NCBI GenBank assembly: GCA_934644965.1
Contig: CAKUDG010000004.1
Span: forward strand, 106,564 to 170,563
Direction of reading: 5' to 3'
Length of the DNA stretch: 64,000 bases
Source: an uncultured Victivallales bacterium
GTDB lineage: Bacteria > Verrucomicrobiota > Lentisphaeria > Victivallales > UBA1829
The position numbers were made by a program, and so were the translations under genes. Under the pieces are notes generated by a model, which saw only the letters and a list, made by a program, of their open reading frames with translations, did no database searches and was not told where the DNA came from. Within the stretch, counting starts at the first letter, position 1; every line of letters begins with the position of its first letter. Positions 58,305-64,000 of this stretch are shown one piece after another.

Positions 58305-60347
58305 TCAGTCCGCCTTGTGCTTCCAGTCGAGAGCGCCGGTGGGGCACTCTTTGACGCAGGCGCCGCAGTCTTTGCAGTAGGAAGGCAGACCCTGATCGAA
58401 TGCCGTCTGGACTGTGGTGTTGAATCCGCGTCTCATCAGTGCGAGCAGGTTCTTGTTGATGACTTCCGAGCAGATCTTCACGCAGGTGCCGCAGCGGATG
58501 CATTTCTGCTTGTCGTGAATGATGTATTCATGGCGCGTATCGACAACGGAAAGGGGTTTCTTGCCCTTGAACATTTCCGGGTCGACTCCGTAGGAGGTGG
58601 CGTGTTTCTTCAGGAAACAGTCGTTTTTCGCAGTGCAGCTGCATTCGATGCAGCGCTCGGCTTCCCGGGACATCTTTTCCGGAGCGATGCTGGGAAACAG
58701 TTCATCAAAAGTGGTTCTGCGCTTTTCCATGGAGATGAAGTCCGGACGCACGCGTTCGGCTTCAGAGACTTTCCTGAGATACACCAGGTCCTCTTTCGCC
58801 AGACTCCGCCAGTGCCCGCGCGACACATTGAACAGATACGGTTCCGTATGTTCCCTTCCTTCCATGGCGTCCATGGCGGCGATGGCCGCCTTGCGGCCGC
58901 CCGCGACCGCCTCCACCACCGTGGCCGGTCCGGTGACGCAGTCTCCGGAGGCAAACACCTTCCCGTCTTCTCCGGTGCAGTGCAGGTCCTGTTCGTTTAC
59001 GGCGATGCCGCGTCTTGAGGTGGCCATCCCCGCCGGGACCACCGTCCGCTGTCCGATGGCCGCAATGACCGTGTCCGCCGGAATCTCGAAATCGGAGCCG
59101 GGAACAGGGACAGGGGAACGCCGTCCGGAAGCATCCGGTTCGCCCAGCTGCATCTTCTGACAGAGGAGGGCCAGCGATCCGTCGGCCGTTTTCTTCAGGG
59201 AAAGAGGAGCCGTCAGGAACGCGAACTGCACGCCTTCGTCCATGGCTTCCTGGATTTCAATCGCTTCGGCAGGCATTTCCTTCTGCGTCCTGCGGTAGAC
59301 GACGGTCACGTTTCCGCCGAGCCGCAGGGCGGAACGCGCGCAGTCCATCGCCGTGTTGCCCCCGCCGACAACCACCGTTCTTCCGGGATTGGCGCATCCC
59401 TCCCAGTTCTTCTTTGCAATTTCCCCGAGCCAGGCAATTCCCTGTTCTGCCAGTTCCTCTCCTTCGATCCGCATCGAGCTGGAGGACCAGGAGCCCACGG
59501 CCAGGATCACGGCGTCGTACTGTTTCTTCAGATCGTCGAGCGAAAGGTTTTCCCCGAGTTTTCTGCCGCATTCGATTTCAATGCCCCCCATCCTGTCGAA
59601 ATGGGAGAGTTCCTTGCGGAGAGTCGCCTTCGGCAGACGGAACTCCGGAATCCCGTAACGGAGCATTCCGCCGGGTTCGTCCATTGCTTCGTAAAGATGC
59701 GAGCTGTAGCCCGCGCGCCGCAGATAGTATGCTGCCGAAAGTCCTGCCGGACCGGCGCCGACAATCGCCACTTTCCGCCCGTTGAGAGCGGGGAGGTCTT
59801 CCATGTAGGATTCATAATGCAGATCTGCGGCCGTGCGCTTGACATCGTTGATGCAGACCGGTTTCCCGTCGATGTTTCTGCGGCAGTCCTTTTCGCAGAA
59901 ACGCGGGCAGACGCGGCCGATGGACATCGGAAGCGGAATCCTCTCCTTGATGATTTTCAGAGAACGGAGAAAATCCCCGTTGCGCGCCGCACGGACATAT
60001 TCCTCCACATTCGCGTGTGCGGGACAGGCCATGGTGCAGGGGGCTTCGCAGTCGCCCGTGTGTTCGGAAAGGAGCAACCCGAGCGCGGTTCTGCGCATGT
60101 CGCAGACCTCTTCGGAGGAGGCGTCGATGTCCTGTCCCGGAGCGGGGCACGCGGAGCAGGAGGGCAGAAACTTGCCCGTTTTGTTGTCTTTCACGACGCA
60201 GACGAAACAGGAGGTTGTATGGGAAATTTTCTGATTGTGGCAGAGTGTGGGAATTTCAACGCCGTTTCTCGCGGCAGCCGAAAGAATGGTCTCACCCGGA
60301 AGGGCCGAAACCTCTTTTCCATTGAGTTTGAAAATAATGTCAGACAT
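58305..60347 (-). CDS. NAD(P)H-dependent iron-sulfur flavoprotein, StnC/NfnB-like
   Basis: 680 aa. Order of parts: a [2Fe-2S] domain (C36, C47, C50, C64) as in NuoG/HydA; a GltD/NfnB-type N-terminal domain with Cys at 100, 104, 108, 147, 151, 155; FAD fold (VAIVGAGPAGLSAAYYL near 193); NADP fold (VVVGGGNTAMDCARSAL near 336); an extra Cys cluster (CIECSCTAKNDC near 593); two C-terminal [4Fe-4S] sites (CIRCGTCVKIC, CKDCGACVKECP). It has no H-cluster motifs, so it is not a hydrogenase. With the next two genes it matches the architecture of the Stn bifurcating transhydrogenase (NADPH from NADH plus ferredoxin). Confidence 0.82.
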   Translation of the reverse strand: MSDIIFKLNGKEVSALPGETILSAAARNGVEIPTLCHNQKISHTTSCFVCVVKDNKTGKFLPSCSACPAPGQDIDASSEEVCDMRRTALGLLLSEHTGDCEAPCTMACPAHANVEEYVRAARNGDFLRSLKIIKERIPLPMSIGRVCPRFCEKDCRRNIDGKPVCINDVKRTAADLHYESYMEDLPALNGRKVAIVGAGPAGLSAAYYLRRAGYSSHLYEAMDEPGGMLRYGIPEFRLPKATLRKELSHFDRMGGIEIECGRKLGENLSLDDLKKQYDAVILAVGSWSSSSMRIEGEELAEQGIAWLGEIAKKNWEGCANPGRTVVVGGGNTAMDCARSALRLGGNVTVVYRRTQKEMPAEAIEIQEAMDEGVQFAFLTAPLSLKKTADGSLALLCQKMQLGEPDASGRRSPVPVPGSDFEIPADTVIAAIGQRTVVPAGMATSRRGIAVNEQDLHCTGEDGKVFASGDCVTGPATVVEAVAGGRKAAIAAMDAMEGREHTEPYLFNVSRGHWRSLAKEDLVYLRKVSEAERVRPDFISMEKRRTTFDELFPSIAPEKMSREAERCIECSCTAKNDCFLKKHATSYGVDPEMFKGKKPLSVVDTRHEYIIHDKQKCIRCGTCVKICSEVINKNLLALMRRGFNTTVQTAFDQGLPSYCKDCGACVKECPTGALDWKHKAD

Positions 60348-60361
60348 GTTCGGATTCCGCC

Positions 60362-62104
60362 TTACTGTTTGTTCGTGGAATGGAAACCTTCTCCCTTTTT
60401 GACACGGGAGATCGTTTTTCTGGGGCAGACTTCAATGCAGGAGTTGCAGCGCGTGCATTTCGCATTGTCAATGACGAAGTCCTCGGAAATGGCTCCGACC
60501 GGACAGGTCCGGATGCAGAGACGGCATTTCACACATTTCTCCTGATGAAGTTTCACATCCACAAGCGCGCTGCATTCCAGGGCGGGGCAGACATGGTCCT
60601 TCACATGGGCCTCATACTCGTTCCGGAAGTAGCGGAGTGTGGAAAGTGCCGGATTCGGGGCGGTCTGTCCCAGTCCGCAGAGAGAGCCCTTCTTGATTTT
60701 CGGACCGATGTTTTCCAGAAACTCAATATCGGATTCCGTTCCGTTGCCTGCGGTGATTCTTTCCAGTGTTTCAAACATGCGTGTTGTGCCTACCCGGCAG
60801 AAGGTGCATTTCCCGCAGGATTCCCGGTGGGTGAAGCTCAGAAAGTATCGTGCGGTTTCCACCATGCAGCGGTTGTTGCCGATGACGATGAGTCCGCCCG
60901 ACCCCATGATGGCGCCGAGGGCGCTGAGAGAATCGTAGTCAATCTTCGTGTCGAATTTGTCGGCCGGGATGCAGCCGCCGGAAGGACCGCCTGTCTGGAC
61001 CGCCTTCACCGTGCCCGGAATCGCTCCGCCGATTTCATAGACAATTTCCGCCAGTGTGATGCCCATGGGAACTTCCGTCAGCCCGGGATTTTTCACGTCT
61101 CCCGCCAGGGCGAAAATCTTGGTTCCCTTGCTGCGTTCCGTCCCGACGGAGGCGAAGGCGTCTGCACCCATGGCCAGCAGCGGGGGAATGTTTGCGAAGG
61201 TTTCCACATTGTTGATTGCGGTGGGGAGTTTGTTCCAGCCGCTGTCCGTGGGGAAGGGGGGACGGAAGCGGGGCGTTCCGCGATGTCCTTCCAGAGAATG
61301 GATCATGGCTGTCTCTTCTCCGCAGACAAAGGCGCCGGCACCTTCCTTGATCTTGATTTCCAGAGGCTTTTCACGGCCTGGAAAATGATGGAGTGCTGCT
61401 TCCTTGATTTTCCCGATCGCGATCGTCAGATGCTTGATGGCAAGGGGATATTCCGCACGGCAGTAAATGAAGAGTTTGGTTGCTCCTGTGGCGTATGCGC
61501 CGATGAGCATGCCTTCCAGAACCTGGAAGGGGACGCTTTCCATCATGGAGCGGTCCATGAACGCGCCGGGGTCGCCTTCGTCCGCGTTGCAGATGAGCAC
61601 TTTCTCCGGAACGTTTTTCGCCGCGAGAAAAGACCATTTCATCCCGGTGGAGAAGCCTCCGCCTCCGCGGCCGCGCAGACCGGCCCTCTTGACTTCATCC
61701 ACCACCTGGGCAGGTGTCATCGAGAAGGCTTTTTCCAGAGCGGAGAAACCGCCGTTCGCGCGGTATTCGGCCATGTCCACTGGATTGATGCGTCCCGCCA
61801 GACGGGTGACGGTCAGTTTCTCGAGTGCCGACCGGGTGCCGGGGACCTGGAAACGACCGTTCTGCGTGAGGGAAAGAATGTTTTTCGCTGTTTCATCGTC
61901 TCCCTTGACGGAGGAATAGAAGATGCTGGAACCGTCCTCACATTCAACTTCGACCATCGGTTCCGCATAGCAGTGCCCGATGCAGCCGACTTCCACTACC
62001 GGAATGTCTCCCGCATTGCGCTGAAACGCTTCCAGAACCGCGGCGGAACCTGCGGCCAGTCCGCAGGAAGCCGTCCCGACTTTGATTCTTTTGATATGGG
62101 TCAT
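60362..62104 (-). CDS. NuoF/HydB-like NADH-binding flavoprotein, StnB-like
   Basis: 580 aa. An N-terminal thioredoxin-like ferredoxin domain (ASCGLAAGS, VGCIGHCYAEP) comes first, then the NuoF core with the NADH/FMN loop GLRGRGGGGFSTGMKW and FVCGEETAMIHSLEG. The cluster motif ESCGKCTFCRVGTTR and two C-terminal [4Fe-4S] motifs (CVKCRLCIRTCPVGAI, CTRCNSCIEVCPRKTI) follow. This three-part form occurs in HydB of bifurcating hydrogenases and relatives. ATG 62104 starts just after the upstream gene's stop (62110); the open frame to 62224 overlaps that gene. The third gene begins 14 nt after its stop. Confidence 0.9.
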   Translation of the reverse strand: MTHIKRIKVGTASCGLAAGSAAVLEAFQRNAGDIPVVEVGCIGHCYAEPMVEVECEDGSSIFYSSVKGDDETAKNILSLTQNGRFQVPGTRSALEKLTVTRLAGRINPVDMAEYRANGGFSALEKAFSMTPAQVVDEVKRAGLRGRGGGGFSTGMKWSFLAAKNVPEKVLICNADEGDPGAFMDRSMMESVPFQVLEGMLIGAYATGATKLFIYCRAEYPLAIKHLTIAIGKIKEAALHHFPGREKPLEIKIKEGAGAFVCGEETAMIHSLEGHRGTPRFRPPFPTDSGWNKLPTAINNVETFANIPPLLAMGADAFASVGTERSKGTKIFALAGDVKNPGLTEVPMGITLAEIVYEIGGAIPGTVKAVQTGGPSGGCIPADKFDTKIDYDSLSALGAIMGSGGLIVIGNNRCMVETARYFLSFTHRESCGKCTFCRVGTTRMFETLERITAGNGTESDIEFLENIGPKIKKGSLCGLGQTAPNPALSTLRYFRNEYEAHVKDHVCPALECSALVDVKLHQEKCVKCRLCIRTCPVGAISEDFVIDNAKCTRCNSCIEVCPRKTISRVKKGEGFHSTNKQ

Positions 62105-62109
62105 CTTGC

Positions 62110-62565
62110 TCAGTCCATTTTTCTGTATTCGTTCAAGATTTTCGTGAGTCCCCTGCGGTCGAGTTTGCCGTAGACTTTCCCGTTGATGGAAAGCACCGGC
62201 GCAAGACTGCAGCAGCCAAGACACGCCACGGTCTCAATGGAAAACCTTCCATCCGCCGTGGTTTCTCCGCTGCCGATGCCCAGTTCCGCTGTGAGCCAGG
62301 ACTGAATCTGCGTGGAGCCTTTGATATGGCAGGCCGTCCCGTCGCAGACGCTGATCTGATATTTACCCGGCTTGATCCGTTTGAACTGTGCGTAGAAGGT
62401 CAGAACCCCTTCCACTTCCGCCTCCGCAATGCCGAAATGCCTGGAAACGGCCTGGACCGCTTCGTTCGAGACATATCCCTCCCGGGACTGAACGAGCTGC
62501 AGGCCTCTGATCAGATCGCCTTTCTCATTCCCAGCCTCCGGCAGATAGGAATAATCCTCACTCAT
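62110..62565 (-). CDS. NuoE/HydC-like [2Fe-2S] subunit, StnA-like
   Basis: 151 aa of the thioredoxin-like [2Fe-2S] NuoE family. Ligands are visible as CDGTACHIKGS (two Cys) and CLGCCSLAP (two Cys). The N-terminal helices (LIRGLQLVQSREGYVSNEAVQAVSRHFGIAEAEVEGVLTFYAQF read in parts) match the family. It passes electrons from the NuoF-like flavoprotein. It is the first gene of the operon. ATG 62565 is chosen for its GGAGGAA ribosome-binding site 6 nt upstream. Confidence 0.92.
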   Translation of the reverse strand: MSEDYSYLPEAGNEKGDLIRGLQLVQSREGYVSNEAVQAVSRHFGIAEAEVEGVLTFYAQFKRIKPGKYQISVCDGTACHIKGSTQIQSWLTAELGIGSGETTADGRFSIETVACLGCCSLAPVLSINGKVYGKLDRRGLTKILNEYRKMD

Positions 62566-62640
62566 TTGTTTCCTCCAGATGTTGACATATGACAGAAAAA
62601 ATTTTTTCCTCCAATTCAGATCACGATGCTGAAACCAGAT

Positions 62641-62668
62641 AAAGTACACTTTTTGCCGGAAATTTCAA
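62641..62668 (-). promoter_or_regulatory. candidate promoter for the Stn-like operon
   Basis: Minus-strand TTGAAA (62668-62663), 16 bp, TACTTT (62646-62641), about 75 nt before the first start codon. Same hexamers as the mcsA promoter. Confidence 0.45.
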
Positions 62669-62687
62669 CTTTCCATCTGCACTTTGC

Positions 62688-62715
62688 TTGCTCTTTTTCA
62701 ACAGGGCAATATATT
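62688..62715 (+). promoter_or_regulatory. candidate promoter for the PstS-like gene
   Basis: TTGCTC (62688-62693), 16 bp, TATATT (62710-62715), about 58 nt before the start. It is divergent from the Stn-like operon promoter. Confidence 0.4.
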
Positions 62716-62773
62716 GCGCAGGATTGTGCCGAGGTCCTTCCCGGCCGCTCCGGGAAAAGGGGAAAATCACGGA

Positions 62774-63838
62774 ATGAGATTTCTGATGAGAAAAAACAGC
62801 CGTTTGATCTGCCGCTTCCTGCTTCGGAATGCGGCGGTGCTTCTGCTTTTGCCTATTTTCTCCTTTCCGGCTTTTTCCGCGGATGAGTCTGGCGGGGCCG
62901 AAAGCTCCCCTGTTGTGCGGCATGTGCCTGTGTTTGCCTGTGATCCGGAGCTGCTGCCGGCCCTCCGGACGGCAGCTCAGGAGTTCCTCCGTCTGCATCC
63001 CGGGGAACGTCTCAAAATTGAGACCTATCGCCCGGTGCGTCGGTCTCAGACTTCTTCCGATTCTTCCGCCGATGCGCTTGTGCCGGACGTGATCCTTTCC
63101 TCCTCCCTTCAGCACCTGGAAAAAAACGCCGGGGGCGAAAATCCTCCTCAGGGGGAGACGGAGGAAGAAGGGGGAAAAAAGGCGAAGGAGAAGGGGAAAT
63201 CTCCCGCTCTTCTCTTCTGCGCCTCCGCCGTTCTTTTCGGCGTCAGTTGGGAGAATCCTGTCTCCGGGCTTTCCTCCGGGACGGCGCTGAGAATCCTTTC
63301 TGGTTCAGCAACTCATTGGAGCGGAGAGGAAAAGAAGGATCGGACCCCGATTCACCTGTATCTTTCTTCCGGCATGCTTCGCTTCCTTTCCCTTTTTTTC
63401 TCTGCCGCATCATCGTCTTCAGGCGTTACTCTTCCCGCAAATCCCGGAAAGGGGGAGAAGAATGACGATGATTCTCCTTCTTTCCGGCAGGAACGCTTCA
63501 TTACCGGGAGAAAGTCCGGAGCCGTTTCCTTTGCCGCTTCCGATCCGGATGGAATGGCTCTGCTTGACATCACCGACTTCAGCCGTTCCGAGCTGAAACT
63601 TCTTCCCGTGGATGGCGTTCCCCCCGCAATGGACAACATTCTGAGTCGGAAGTATCCCTTTGTGAAACTATATGAAATGACGGAGCGGATTCCCCTGGCT
63701 TTTACCGCTTTTCTGAAAACCCCTGAAGCTGCCAGAATCCTTCTTTCCGAGGGATTTTTTCCTCTGACCCTGAAAAAACGACCCCAGCAGAAAGGAACGC
63801 CTTGTCCGGCTCCTTCTGAGACACCTGCAAACCCCTGA
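62774..63838 (+). CDS. secreted PstS-like substrate-binding protein with low-complexity insert
   Basis: 355 aa. A signal peptide covers about residues 1-36 (LLRNAAVLLLLPIFSFPAFSA). The C-terminal half follows the phosphate-binding-protein pattern: ALRILSGSATHW, ERFITGRKSGAVSF, LPVDGVPPAMDNILSRKYPFV, and IPLAFTAFLKTPEAARILLSEGFFPL. The middle (about 115-145) is a Glu/Lys/Gly low-complexity insert, another Ser/Asp/Lys-rich insert lies near 215-240, and the usual phosphate-loop SGT motif is not obvious. It may bind something else or be a non-transport relative. Starts 62774 and 62786 are both possible. Confidence 0.65.
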   Translation: MRFLMRKNSRLICRFLLRNAAVLLLLPIFSFPAFSADESGGAESSPVVRHVPVFACDPELLPALRTAAQEFLRLHPGERLKIETYRPVRRSQTSSDSSADALVPDVILSSSLQHLEKNAGGENPPQGETEEEGGKKAKEKGKSPALLFCASAVLFGVSWENPVSGLSSGTALRILSGSATHWSGEEKKDRTPIHLYLSSGMLRFLSLFFSAASSSSGVTLPANPGKGEKNDDDSPSFRQERFITGRKSGAVSFAASDPDGMALLDITDFSRSELKLLPVDGVPPAMDNILSRKYPFVKLYEMTERIPLAFTAFLKTPEAARILLSEGFFPLTLKKRPQQKGTPCPAPSETPANP

Positions 63839-64000
63839 AATCCCGGCTCACGGGAAAAGGAGATGGTATGATAAATAGCTGACGTTCGCGGTTTCTGCTT
63901 GCGGCGTGTAACTTATGGCGATTGACTTACACGTATGGAAGCGGACAGGTTGCAGACTGAATATTTATTTGAGGCGCCTCCGAAAAGAGGATGACCCCGG
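63839..64000. other. window end after the PstS-like gene
   Basis: 162 nt. A 7-bp inverted repeat CGTGTAA/TTACACG (63905-63911, 63927-63933) has a 15-nt gap. A frame from ATG 63915 runs off the window (28 codons, basic, not recognised); another ATG at 63934 closes after 19 codons. Neither is called as a gene. Confidence 0.35.

Noticed and set aside
60380..62173. 597-codon plus-strand frame opposite the NuoF-like gene
   Set aside because: Antisense shadow; the minus strand has all NuoF motifs in order.
58305..62565. [FeFe]-hydrogenase HydABC
   Set aside because: The large subunit has GltD-type FAD and NADP domains and none of the H-cluster cysteine motifs.
1..64000. tRNA, rRNA, tmRNA or riboswitch genes
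   Set aside because: No TpsiC-loop/acceptor pairs or conserved riboswitch cores were found by eye in the gaps; a covariance-model scan would be needed to exclude small RNAs.

Overview
The window is about 64 kb of a mid-GC, gene-dense Gram-negative chromosome. A BamA-type outer-membrane assembly protein, a type I secretion pair and several signal peptides show a two-membrane cell. The McsA/McsB arginine-kinase pair outside Firmicutes, a DUF4838 glycosidase-like protein, a GntR/LacI-type regulator and a sialidase-fold protein together suggest the PVC group, most likely Lentisphaerota (Victivallales). This is inferred from gene content; no rRNA is present to confirm it. I found no tRNA, rRNA, CRISPR array, prophage or insertion-sequence transposase.

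Layout. 1-5.4 kb is a conserved housekeeping cluster on the + strand: prs (3' end), rplY/ctc, pth, rpsF, ssb, rpsR, rplI, dnaB. 5.5-13.9 kb: bamA, gyrA overlapping folP, then the c-di-AMP pair cdaA-cdaR. 14-24.5 kb: a LexA-like repressor with altered catalytic and cleavage positions, a GntR/LacI-type regulator, an inositol-phosphatase-family enzyme with YjbQ, NrdR, a CLC transporter followed by an orphan ATP-cone-like protein, a zinc-ribbon protein, and an ECF sigma factor with its probable anti-sigma factor. 24.8-39 kb is mostly on the - strand: Der, an EF-hand membrane protein overlapping a WecA/TagO-type glycosyl-phosphotransferase, then (after a + strand radical SAM gene and a small membrane protein) histidine kinase-ogt-nfo, mcsA-mcsB, and a GMP synthetase lacking a functional amidotransferase half. 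39.6-46.2 kb: a sialidase-fold protein, RlmI and a secreted DUF4838 protein. 46.2-64 kb: a structured repeat element, HU/IHF, a HAD phosphatase, a type I secretion ABC transporter with HlyD adaptor, a DUF4186 protein, RsmB, ProC, DapB, a BI-1 protein, a three-gene flavin/iron-sulfur complex resembling the Stn electron-bifurcating transhydrogenase, and a PstS-like binding protein.

The most unusual items are: (i) the Stn-like operon at 58.3-62.6 kb; (ii) the GMP synthetase whose glutaminase domain is truncated and lacks the catalytic cysteine; (iii) an exporter with two successive degenerate C39-like domains, preceded by a small overlapping ORF; (iv) a multi-hairpin repeat (76 nt twice, 144 nt apart) with a diverged relative 22 kb away; (v) LexA with Arg in place of the catalytic Lys and no Ala-Gly cleavage site; (vi) GyrA with Ala83 and a long acidic insert.

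Promoters can be read by eye in many gaps. They share a TTGNNN -35, a 16-17 bp spacer and a TATATT/TATCTT/TACTTT -10, which points to a conventional primary sigma factor. Several + / - gene ends carry clear hairpin-plus-T-tract terminators.
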